Assembly: GCF_000344685.1 (NCBI RefSeq)
Contig: NW_006920424.1
Location: 886,319-946,432, forward strand
DNA length: 60,114 nucleotides
Reading direction: 5' to 3'
From: Gloeophyllum trabeum ATCC 11539
Lineage: Eukaryota; Basidiomycota; Agaricomycetes; Gloeophyllales; Gloeophyllaceae
Below, one piece after another: positions 1 through 9,429 of this stretch. A program made the translations under genes and the position numbers. Below the pieces are notes generated by a model. That model saw only the letters and a list, made by a program, of their open reading frames with translations, was not told where the DNA came from and made no database searches. Each line of letters opens with the position of its first letter. Position 1 is the first letter of the stretch.

Positions 1-88
1 GAACAAGGACAGTCCCGAACTAAACGATAAACTGGTACAGTAGTAGAGCGAGCGCTGTGGCAGTGGCAGTGGGACTTGAAACATGACT

Positions 89-520
89 AGTGCTGCTCAA
101 TTCTTATTTCGTTCGTCCGTTCGTCTGTTCGTTCGATTGAGCGCGTCCAAAAGCAATGATGGCCGGCGATCCGGGACCACGGTCATGTGATGTGCTCACC
201 GGTCGCGGCAAGGCATCGAGAATTTCCGTGGCTAGTTATGTGGACGAAATCCGTCGACGTAGATTACATGCCTCATTATTCTCCTCATAGCAATTCTGAG
301 ATGTATGGACCGGTTGCCCTGGCTGAGTATTGACCCAATTGGGGCTCTTATCATGCTTGTGCATATATCTCGAAAAAGCCTCAGGAAATAAATGTGCCGG
401 CCACCAACGGAGAACACATCACATGACCGTGGTCCCGGATCGCCGGCCATCATTGCTTCCTCACTCCTCAATCGAACGAACAGACGAACGGACGAACGAA
501 ATAAGAATTGAGCAGCACTC
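89..520. repeat. Long inverted repeat 1 (foldback)
   Basis: The arm at about 89-199 is repeated in reverse complement at about 411-519, with near identity over roughly 110 bp. Both arms hold the same tract of GTTCGTTC-like tetramers and the same GGCCGGCGATCCGGGACC block. The spacer is about 210 bp and shows no convincing ORF. This could be a MITE-like element or a foldback. I see no transposase. Confidence 0.85.
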
Positions 521-529
521 TAATAGGCA

Positions 530-864
530 TGCTCAATTCTACAATTCGGCCGTTCGCTCGAGCAATCGTTCGCGCTTTCGTTCGCGCCAGGAATAGCTCA
601 AGAAGTGATGCGGGAGATGGCCGAAGGGAGCCGAGCGTCTGCTCCCTCGAGCGGCTCGAACTTCAAAGTTTTGCAACGTCTCCTATTCACTGGCAATAAG
701 CTCATTACATGGTGGTGACATAGTAACAGAACAGACGTTTAGTGCCTGTCATCGTTACTTTAAGATTATTCGGCCATCTCCCGCATCACTTCTTGAGCTA
801 TTCCTGGCGCGAACGAAAGCGCGAACGATTGCTCGAGCGAACGGCCGAATTGTAGAATTGAGCA
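530..864. repeat. Long inverted repeat 2 (foldback)
   Basis: The arm at 530-625 matches the reverse complement of 769-864 almost perfectly over 96 bp, around a 143-bp spacer. It starts 10 bp after repeat 1 ends. Both repeats begin with a TGCTCAATTCT-type end followed by GTTCG-rich sequence, so they may be related elements inserted side by side. It lies about 120 bp upstream of the eL8 start codon. Confidence 0.85.
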
Positions 865-987
865 CGCCTACTCCTCGGCCGGAACCGGGATTCAATCGGA
901 GTCTCAAACGCCTGTACACACCGATCCTCCTGGGTCGTCGTCCATCACCCGCCCGAAAGTTCTCAAGCCTCGTCAAGACCAGCGACA

Positions 988-2306
988 ATGGTGAGCAGCC
1001 TCTCGACGTCGTCGCCTGTACCGTTGCAGTCGGTATCTCGGAGCTCTGTGGTCATATCCATCATGGAGGGATAGCACGAAGATGGATGGTACGTCGCACT
1101 TTGGGATGCACTACTCAAATCCGCGTCTGATTGACTGCCCTGCAGACCCCCAGCATACACAGCACACGTAGAGCTTCGTCTCTCGTGCTTATCAGCCGAG
1201 CCCTCGCGGCGATGAAGCTACTGCTGGGCTCGTGTCTTCGGACGCGAGCGCTAGAGCTCCGAGGTACCGGCGGTGCAGGCGGCGCATGTAGCCGTGCCTG
1301 TTACTGATCACCCCTCGTCTCAATGACCAGCCTCCCAAGTCGAAACCCGGTTCCGGCAAGAAGCCCGCGCCCGCCCCTGGCTCCGGCGCGAAGACCACCA
1401 AAACGCCGAAGAACCCCCTGTTCGAGGCGCAGCCCAAGAACTTCGGTATTGGTACGTTGCTACTGTACAATCGGGATTGCGACGGACGGGGCTGATGGGT
1501 TGTACAGGTCAGGATATCCAGCCGAAGAAGGACCTGACGCGCTTCGTCAAGTGGCCGGAGTATGTCCGCCTCCAGCGCCAGAAGGTTATCCTCAACCAGC
1601 GCCTGAAGGTGCCCCCCGCGATCGCGCAGTTCTCGCACACTCTCGACAAGAATACTGCCACGCAGCTGTTCAAGCTCCTGAACAAGTCTGTTGTAAAGTG
1701 TACGATGTTGTTCGCCGAAGCTGATACGTTTTGTCAGGTACCGCCCTGAGACGAAGCAGGAGAAGAAGGCTCGTCTCACCGCCCAGGCCCAGGCTACCGC
1801 TGAGGGCAAGGCCCCGACCAAGGACGAGACCAAGAAGCCCCTGTTTGTGAAGTACGGCCTGAACCACTGTGTCGCCCTCATCGAGGCGAAGAAGGCCGCC
1901 CTCGTCGTCATCGCGCACGACGTCGACCCCATTGAGCTCGTCGTTTTCCTGCCCGCATTGTGCCGCAAGATGGGCGTGCCCTACGTTATCGTGAAGGGCA
2001 AGGCCCGTCTCGGGACGGTTGTCCACAAGAAGACCGCCGCTGTTGTTACCCTACAGGAGGTCAAGAGCGAGGACCAGCGCGAGCTGGCTACTTTGGTCAG
2101 CGCCGCGAAGGCTAACTTGTGAGTGCCCGCCTCGTTGTTAATCGGCGTCGTATCGCTAACTTGGGGTTCGCAGCTCCGACAAGTACGAGGAACAGCGCCG
2201 TCAATGGGGTGGAGGTATCCGTGGCAACAAGTCCACCCAGATGCTTCGCAAGCGCGCCAAGGCTGCCGGCCAGACCCTGTCTGCCGCCAACGCTGGCAAG
2301 CTGTAA
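988..2306 (+). CDS. RPL8: 60S ribosomal protein eL8 (L7a/L8)
   Basis: This is a large-subunit ribosomal protein of the L7Ae/L30e superfamily that binds 25S rRNA. The spliced reading is 271 residues, normal for the family. Five exons are read: 988-990 (the start codon alone), 1331-1451, 1508-1685, 1738-2118 and 2174-2306. The order of conserved blocks is typical: [14 protein letters not shown], then [14 protein letters not shown], then the L7Ae core with [14 protein letters not shown] and VVIAHDVDP, and a basic tail ending NAGKL. A first exon consisting only of ATG followed by a 340-bp intron is common for ribosomal protein genes. The third intron (1686-1737) uses a weak GTCTGT donor, but no other junction keeps the conserved KYRPET segment in frame. 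Confidence 0.96.
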
Positions 2307-2961
2307 ATGCGAGTCTCTCAGGCATTGTATCTGCTCTCTGATGCTGGTTCGGCTTGAGCGGGGCTATATCAAAAGTGATGTATGCGTACATCGCCGCATG
2401 TGGACGAGCGACTGTTATCTTGTTGTTTTCGTCGTCGCTGTACTAGGCTGTCATGCATTTATGTCGCTTTATGCTATATGTGTCACTACATATATTTGAA
2501 GAGGGGGGGCTCGCCGAGAGGTGGTGATATTGTACGACTAGAAATCGAGGCGTTCTGTTGCAAAGATGACGGTGATATGTCGTGAACTTGTGAAATGCTT
2601 TGTGGCTCCGTGGAGACTTCAGAAGGAGTCCATTGAAGGACCGAAGCGCGACCGCGAATCTGATACCATGCCCTTTGTTCCCTCTATCATGACCTGCTGG
2701 GCAATACCCCCCTCCTCCGGCGACATAGCAATGTTGTTTCCCTAGTTAGAGCAACTGGATAACGCACCTACGGCACTCGAAACGGATACAGTGCGATGAA
2801 AACTCGTCAAATCATGACTGGCTTTCGCCCCATTGTGCTTCCCCATCAAGACCGTTACGGAATGAACATGGATACACAAGGAAGACAGAACAGATCTCTT
2901 TCATCAAGTTTGAATCGTATTTACATCACCCAGACAATCAGCAAAAGCGGAAGCAGTCATT
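2307..2961. other. Intergenic: eL8 3' region and 3' end of orphan gene A
   Basis: This is the gap between two convergent genes. It should contain the eL8 3' UTR and the 3' UTR of the minus-strand gene ending at 2962. A run of seven G lies near 2504-2510. I see no coding sequence. Confidence 0.5.
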
Positions 2962-3848
2962 TCAATAGGATTGGCCCAGCGACATCCTTTCCATCTGCGG
3001 CGACAAGTCTTCGTCGCCCTGGACCACTCCGTTGCTGCCAATGTTCTTGGATGGCCTCAATGCGAAAGGGGAGAGATAGGTTGCACCGTTATCGACGCCC
3101 ATCTCGCCGTTCGACACAAGAAGACTTTGAGGAGCAAAGGGTCCCGCCGCCTTCGAAACAGAGACTTGTTGTCCAGAACTCCCGCGAGGTGCGACAGAAA
3201 TCTCCCCAATATCCGGCGGCGGTGCCCGCCAGTCGAGCGTCTCAGGAGAGATCAACTGACTGAAGGGTACCACTACCTCCTCAAACCCGCTGCTACCATC
3301 GACTCCGTTCAATCCTTCACTCCTGCGCTCCAGCCGTGCTTCGGTTTGGTCGCGGACCATGAATGCCTTGCTATCAGCGTCCATGGGCCATGTCTGCTCT
3401 GTGCTGAGCCCGTAGCACCCCTGCATCGCCATATCTTCAAAGCCCCGGTCGTTATTCGACCAGGAAGATCGACCAGAGTCAGGTTGCGATGGGTAATGGC
3501 CTGATGAACGCTTTCTTTTTGGGGTATTGAAGGGATGATGCCTCTTGACCGAGGATCGATGTCGCCTCTTGTGGCATTGAGCCGCTCGGGCATTTCGGTT
3601 GGTTTTTACCGTTTGCTCTTGCAGCTGCAGCTAAAGCCAAGTTTCAGGTGCATAGATACTCCTAAGATGCTTCTCGAAAGGTGGCCTACCTCGTCAAAGC
3701 TGTCGGCGAGGCCGTCAACGCTAGGCGACATGGTGGCTAAAGCTGCCTTAAGGTTATCCAGCTCCTTACGGGCCTCAGCCAATGCTCTCGCGGTTTTCGA
3801 GAGAGAGAAGGGCAGGGCCTCCAGGGGAGACGAGTTTACAGGAGCCAT
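2962..3848 (-). CDS. Orphan family protein A (275 aa, two exons)
   Basis: I do not recognise this protein. Two exons are read: 3848-3690 and 3630-2962, with a 59-bp phase-0 intron. Exon 1 encodes a short amphipathic helix-prone segment. Exon 2 starts with LQLQEQ, followed by a basic stretch with PKRKR, then acidic and serine-rich sequence, and ends MERMSLGQSY. The gene is supported by its neighbour B (4251-5032). B has the same exon plan, the same phase-0 intron site, an identical tract around the exon 2 start, and the same FEDM, WxAPPPxI and MSLG landmarks. The sequence before the start codon (CGACATTC.ATGGC) is also shared. The basic stretch could be a nuclear localisation signal, which is inference. 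Confidence 0.72.
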
Positions 3849-4250
3849 GGAATGTCGAAGGAGAGAAGACGCGATGTGGTGGCCCGCTGGAAAGCAGTGG
3901 CTGTCTTTATGCACCTGCGGCAACTGCCGGCGGTTATGCGGTACACTCAAGCATTGTCCGACCGCTCGTTCGTCGTTCTGTCGAATCAATATAGGAGCTC
4001 GGCGTCGTCCTGAAACCCCTCGCCAGCGCGGTCATGTCGCTCTTGAACTGCGTCGAGAGCGACAAACGGCATCCGTGCGCGGCGCGACGTGTCTACCTTA
4101 CCTTGTTTCGAAACGGAGCGTAAAATCGTCCGTAATTCCTACTATCGATCCAGACTGCTGGTAATCGTGTAGTAGAGACGAGGACAGACGTTTGATTGGA
4201 CGACTGCACGGCAAATTAATACATGAATTGTTCAAATGACCACCGCTACA
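3849..4250. other. Intergenic between orphan genes A and B
   Basis: This 400-bp gap lies upstream of gene A and downstream of gene B. It presumably holds the promoter of A and the 3' UTR of B. No feature is recognised beyond the CGACATTC motif next to the start codon of A, which is shared with B. Confidence 0.4.
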
Positions 4251-5032
4251 TCAATCGAAGTTCCCATCAGAAAAACTCAGTCCTGCCTTCAAAGACGACC
4301 CCAACGACATCCTACGAAGCTGCGGCGTCAACTCGCTGTCCACCCCCATCGCCCTCCCGTCATTGTCTTTGGCTTGTGGTTGAGGGTAAGCTGCAGTGTT
4401 GCCAGCCTGCAGCGAATAAGGGACTGCTGCGCCCCAAGGTCCAAATATTTCGGGCGGAGGCGCTAGCCATGCTGTATCCCAGTCAGGGGTCGCGCTGGTC
4501 ATCCTAGCTAGCGCCTGGGATAGATCATCGTCCTCCCTCCGGAAGCTTGAGTGGAAGCGCGATTGCCGGGGACTGGCCGTTGGCTCCATATCCTCGAACC
4601 CTAGCTCATTCGCAGTCGAAGAAAACAGGCCGTGGGCAGGTTGATTCAGCGGTAACCCTGGAGCCCTTTGCTTGCTGGGGGAATATGGCGCGTAGGATCG
4701 AGCCTTGCGCTTCTTGAGTGCGTCGGGCGCGCAGGGCCCTCGCGTACGAGTCTTCTTCGAGTGGCATTGAGCCACAGCGCCGCGATGGTTGGTGCTTTTT
4801 TGTTGCTCTTGCAGCTGCAGCTAAAGACCAAATGTAAATACTTAGCTGAGCCTCAGTGACGCAGAGGGCGGCATACCTCGTCCAAGCTTGCTGCAAGTCT
4901 ATCGACACCGGATTCGATGCTCGGTAACATAGTGGCAACTAGAGCTGCACGAAATTCTTCAAATGAGTCTCCCGTGTTCATGCCGGTTCCGGGCGGGAAG
5001 GCCTCTGGCCAATACCAATATGCGGAAGCCAT
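4251..5032 (-). CDS. Orphan family protein B (241 aa, two exons)
   Basis: This is a paralog of gene A in the same orientation. Exons are 5032-4877 and 4820-4251, separated by a 56-bp phase-0 intron. Exon 1 ends in SLDE, aligned with SFDE of A. Exon 2 opens LQLQEQQKSTNH, then AQCH, a basic run with KKRKARS, the landmark GFEDME, the WLAPPPEIF motif, and a C-terminal LRRMSLG. A and B differ strongly between these landmarks, so the duplication is old or the protein evolves fast. The STNH motif at the start of exon 2 is also found in the C/D genes. No known domain is recognised. The start was chosen because the shared upstream CGACATTC sequence abuts this ATG in both copies. Confidence 0.72.
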
Positions 5033-5159
5033 CGAATGTCGAATGGGAGAAGACGTTGTAGGAAGCAGAAAGTAGGACGCGCTGATTTTATGTCGTTCGG
5101 TAATCGCCGGGCCGTTGAGCTTTGTGCGCGAGCACCGTCCAAGCGCCCATCTCTTTGTC

Positions 5160-5657
5160 CTATCGAGTGGAGTCGAACGCCGTTCTCTCGGATGACCACG
5201 AGCTTGCTGGACGCTGTCCACGCCGGCTAAGGTCGTCCCTGTCATTCTCCTGTTTGCGCAATGGCGATCGAGTCCGATATCTCATGCCAGACCTCCACAT
5301 AAGGCGCATTCCGAGATCCCCTTGGTACCAATCGTACCGGCTGCTTGCATTAGACGACGGTGGAAATTTTGGGAGAACGAGATCATAATGGTTGGTGCTT
5401 GGTAGTTGTCCTTGAGGAGCTTCTGACTAACCGCCAATTCAGCAACAGAAAGCATAATCTGGCCATTGACTTACACAGACGATGTCTTGCTCCTCCTCCG
5501 GCTCCTCTGCCTCTCCAGTCTCGTCGAGTTCTTCGCTGTTATCAGCTTCATGCCCTCGCCCATTTCTCCATGTCACACGAAGGAGTTCTATCAGATCTGG
5601 AGTCGTATTCCTTGGAGCGGCTTCAAGAGGCTCGCCATGAAACTTGAAGAGAGGCAT
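5160..5657 (-). pseudogene. Truncated copy C of the MPLF-type orphan family
   Basis: Exon 1 (5657-5475) encodes MPLFKF...RNTTPDLIELLRVTW and an acidic tail, closely matching exon 1 of gene D. A 48-bp phase-0 intron with a good GTAAGT donor (5474) follows. Exon 2 starts at 5426 and matches D through STNH and RYDWYQGDLG. Similarity in this frame then stops and the ORF ends at 5160, giving about 149 residues against 298 in D. A short stretch resembling the next part of D (a tryptophan followed by a TxxE-like segment) is visible in another frame. A frameshift or deletion is therefore likely. It could still be expressed as a short protein. Confidence 0.6.
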
Positions 5658-6026
5658 GGTGGGCCACAGAACAGCAGTGCGCGTTTGCTGTACAGAGGTT
5701 CAAAGGAAGAGAGGCGCAGTGGCACGCCGCGATTTACAAGTGTTTGTGACTGAATAGTTTGTTCTCCACGTGCTCTCTTCGTCCTCGCCTCTGCCGAAAT
5801 CTCTAGGTGTCACTCTCAAGGCTTCATTTCTTCTGGGTCAACTCTATCTGCCTCGCCGCTCTACTTGGGATAATGCTCCTTTCCTTCTTAACGCGCTCGT
5901 AACTACGAGATGCAAAGCATGCGTGGAGAAGAACCAGATTTGACCCCCGTTTACTTCCATGCGCTACATTCATACATTGGGCCAAAAAACTGAAGTCTTG
6001 ATCGTGTTGGGCACCTCTACACTTCT
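5658..6026. other. Gap between copy C and pseudogene C2
   Basis: This 370-bp stretch holds the presumed promoter of copy C. Only short ORFs without family support are present. Confidence 0.35.
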
Positions 6027-6989
6027 TCATCTTTCCCCGCGTACCCACTGCAACCGTGCGCCTCTTTCGTCTAGATTCAAGCGCTCGAACGTGGATCGGA
6101 GTTCGTCTACATCAACCCGTTCAACAAACTGACTTTGTTCGCGGATCCTCCTTCGCAGTAACGACGAGCGTCTGAGGCTCCATTTAAATGGCGTGCATGG
6201 CTCGACCCCCGACGGCCTCAGAGTATATGCGGAGTAGATATCATTGGACTTTCCCCTTGCCGTTGTCGCTGTAACGTCCGATATTGTCGTTCTCTCCAAT
6301 CCCACGGGGCTTGGGGAGGATGACTTTGCGCCCTTCGCGCCGTCTTCATTTCTAGACTTCAAATATCCACCGAATAAAACGCCAGTCGCATATGTGGAAT
6401 CTATAACGTCTTTATGCTGACCTATGGCAGGGACGCCCCCAGCATTACCAGGCACTAGGAGCGGCTTGATTTTGCTATAGGGTGGAGTAAGTTAGGCCTC
6501 TTCGGGAAAAAACAAACCGACCAGGCTCGGTCTGTTCGACGTCTCTTCCTTGACTCTTGGCTTCCAAGAAGCTGTGGCCCGTTCGATACCTTCCCGGAGG
6601 CCCTCGGGGACGCGTTCCGTAGGCAGTCCAACCCGTCGCTATGAAATGACGGGAAGTACCAAAGACCAAGATCTCCGCGGTGCCAGTCAAGATTTTCCCG
6701 ATGAGGAGTCTCTTTCCTCGATCTCCCGGCGCAAGCTTGGTGTTTTTAGTTTGGAAAGTCTCCAACTAATCGCCAAAGTTAGTGATGACGAGTGTGTCGA
6801 GAAAAAACGACCACATACGCATTCGATGCTTGTCTCTTAAGATTCATCTGCCACCTCACTGTCGATATCGCGAGCGGTATAGTATCTGCTATGGCTGATG
6901 GGTGTGGCATTCAGAAGTGCAGCTGCGCCTTGACTAAGAACCCCCGGCCTGGGCTCAAGGGGCCCCGTTGAATAAGTGAATAAAGGCAC
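6027..6989 (-). pseudogene. Decayed copy C2 of the MPLF-type orphan family
   Basis: Read right to left, 6989-6837 encodes PLFTYSTGP...NATP, aligned with exon 1 of gene D. The expected start methionine is GTG (6989-6987), and the exon ends early with a stop at 6837. The intron acceptor and exon 2 start (6765) are recognisable. The signature resembling YDWYQGDLGL survives as DWHRGDLGL, but in a different frame from the exon start. A later open stretch, 6455-6027, encodes a segment resembling the FAAGLFG region of D and runs to RGER. The lost start codon, early stop and frame change together indicate a pseudogene. Confidence 0.65.
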
Positions 6990-7565
6990 TGCGGACGAGA
7001 AAGTAGCTGGATCGTGAATGGACGTTTGGAGAAAGCAGGCTGTAGTGACGCGAGCCTGGTTTAAAACGGTTGCCGAGCATGGGATATTTGACGCTTTGTC
7101 TGCATAACCCCTTCTCTTGTCCTCATATACTTGAAATTGCGTTGACTCGGTACGTGCTGCATTTACGACGTCTACCGTGTCCCTCCGCTAACGGCACATC
7201 AGATTGTCGCCCATAAAGGTGGGTCTTGGCACAGGCTGCCCCTTATTCCTCACTCGATTTCCTCATATCGTCGTTTCGTGCCCCCAGAAAATGCTTGATG
7301 CTGTCGTATCTCCGGGCCGAACTGAAGACACATACCCCTACCTCCACCTTGATTGTATATCAACCAACTGACGTCCATATCGCAGACTCTTCGCTCTGCA
7401 TGCACCTGAGTTGTGTCTGGAGCACGTCCAGCCACGCTAACTCCAGAATATGTGCGAAATCACTAGCCTTGAAACCAGCTTTTGCATGAGTGCATTACAC
7501 CGCTCCTATTGCGCCCTGGAGAGACGTACATGCCCGCCTTTCCGACCTTCCTACGCTTTCTTGTC
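6990..7565. other. Gap between pseudogene C2 and gene D
   Basis: This 575-bp stretch holds the 3' flank of gene D and the upstream flank of C2. I see no convincing gene or repeat. Confidence 0.35.
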
Positions 7566-8510
7566 TTACTCCGCGTCCCTCCCAATAATATCGACAGCGC
7601 TTCCCTCTAGTTTCATACGCCCGAAAATGTAGTATAACTTCCCCTTCCCCTCAACCTCCAGTTGCGACGGTCCGAGCAAAACAGGCTTGCGCCTCTGCAG
7701 CGGTGACTCATGTTCGGTATTCAGTCCAGTACATCGACGGACGTCCGACGGCAAGACGATACGTGCAGGATAGCCTATGTGTCTGCTTGCCATCTTCTCG
7801 TCATCCCCAGATGTCCTCGCCTTAGATCGGTCGAAGCGGTTTGAGGGGCGAGGAGCTGTGGTTTGCACTACGGTCGTAATACCCGCCTTCGCCTTGGGAG
7901 GACATCCGAATAAGCCGGCGGCGAAGGCGGCGGTATAAGAGGGCTCTGCTTGAGGGGTTGTTTGGGGAGAACCGAATGGAGTTGTCCAAGCCGACTCGTT
8001 AGCAGTAAACATCATCCCGAGTTCCGTAGCATCCTCCTTCAGCGAGCTTCGCTTCTCGGCTTTCGTCAATGAGGCTGTGGCCCTCGCAAGACCCTCGGAG
8101 AACCACCGGGGTGCAGACTTTGTGAGCAGTGTGACCTCGTCGCCGTGGCGCGAAGGGTAATCCTCTAGTCCCAGGTCGCCCTGGTACCAGTCGTAACGGG
8201 CGTTTCTGGTGGTAGGTGTTGGAAGTTTGGGGAAATTGGGAATACTGTGGTTGGTGCTTTGTTGTAATTGAGAAGCTTGCAACTAACCACCAAAATTCAG
8301 ATATGAGCAATACTCAGTCAGGGCTCCTACCTGTTCGACGTCTGGATCCTCTACATGATTTAGTTCGTGTGGCACATAAGATTCTTCTCCGGCCACAACC
8401 TCTTGCCTGCCCTCCCTTCTCCACGTGGCACGGAGGAGTTCAATCATGTCCGGGGTCGCATTCCTACGAGCCACTTCGGAAGGCGCGCTAGAGAAGGTGA
8501 ATAGAGGCAT
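7566..8510 (-). CDS. Orphan family protein D (298 aa, two exons)
   Basis: This is the only apparently intact member of the MPLF-type subfamily in the window. Exons are 8510-8331 (60 codons) and 8282-7566, with a 48-bp phase-0 intron. Exon 1 begins MPLFTF and has RNATPDMIELLRATW followed by an acidic segment. Exon 2 begins LQASQLQQSTNH, then RYDWYQGDLGLEDYPS, a serine/threonine-rich middle, and ends GRDAE. No domain is recognised. Genes A and B share the exon plan, the phase-0 intron after about 52-60 codons, and the glutamine-rich STNH start of exon 2. This suggests a common ancestor. Function is unknown. Confidence 0.7.
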
Positions 8511-8764
8511 GGTGGGCCACAGAGCAGTGGCGCGATTGTTGTACAAGAGGTTGGGAGGAAGGAAGACACAGTGGCACGTTTATAATTGTTTGTGGCTGAG
8601 CCGCTTGGTCCGCACGTGCGCTCACCTTTGCGGCAAGCGGTCTGGCCGACTTGCTTTGCGCTGTGCTGTAAGCCTCTTCACTTCTTTCATTGAGTCCCTG
8701 GTGTACTGATACTCCAAACGACCTCGAGCTGCGATGGGGGTGGCAGATTTATATTCATAATACT

Positions 8765-9419
8765 CTACCTCATGCTCTTCTTCGCCTCCAAGAGTAATTC
8801 TTCGGCTTCTTCCTTAGGAATATCCCCTGAATGATGGGCGGGGGGCATCTGCACGATGCCCTGAAGTCGACGATTCAACATGTATCTCTTGGGGTCCGGC
8901 TCAATTTGAGTGGGCACGTCGAATACGTGAGTGTAAAGAGGTAAGGCCCGCGTGAGTACCGGAAGGAGTCATGCCACTACCCCCTTACACGGTCATGTTC
9001 TTCGCTTGGTAAGCTCGGATTGCGCGGTGTAAGGTTCGTTCTGTGCTTCTTGCCAGCGATCGCGATTCCTCGACTGCTTGTCATCATACTACGCAGCCCG
9101 CGAAGGTATGATATCTTGCCTTACCGTCTTTGGTCTCTTACCAGACATGCTGTGACTGATTTTCCTTAGTGCCGTCCGCGTCTGTTTTCCGTTCCCCGAG
9201 GAATCGCACGACTGCAGTTGTGGACGGTATCACTCGGAGTCTTGGTCCCGCACTGGCACTAGTGCGGCGTTGGCACCGTATCTTGTTTTCAGTCACCTGC
9301 CGAACGATGTCCGTGATGTCTACGGGGACTGCGCCGTTTTCTCGCCCACTTTGAGGGTGTCCTACGAGACAGGCGAGAGAACGGTGCTCCCTTCGCAAGT
9401 ACCTTGCGTCGTCGTCCAT
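8765..9419 (-). CDS. Possible orphan gene or remnant (uncertain)
   Basis: Two coding-like minus-strand stretches lie here. The stretch 9419-9138 is a 93-residue ORF with a plausible GTAAGA donor near its end. The stretch from about 8955 to 8765 encodes LPLYTHVFDVPTQIEPDP and a charged tail ending AKKSMR. The second resembles the MPLF start of the neighbouring orphan genes only loosely. I could not join the two with a convincing splice. This may be another decayed copy or a fast-evolving gene. Confidence 0.25.
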
Positions 9420-9429
9420 GGCTTATGAT

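Noticed and set aside
991..1330. Possible C/D-box snoRNA in the first intron of eL8
   Set aside because: Such introns host snoRNAs in other eukaryotes, but the best C-box-like word (GCGATGA) has a mismatch, the D-box candidate is about 90 nt away, and no closing stem is visible.
1192..1968. 258-residue minus-strand ORF over eL8
   Set aside because: It is antisense to the well-supported eL8 exons and crosses its introns; a shadow of biased codon use.
2962..8510. Mating-type homeodomain locus for the orphan cluster
   Set aside because: Paired diverged genes suggested it, but the proteins are short, no homeodomain motif (WFxNxR) is present, and no flanking mip or beta-fg genes are seen.
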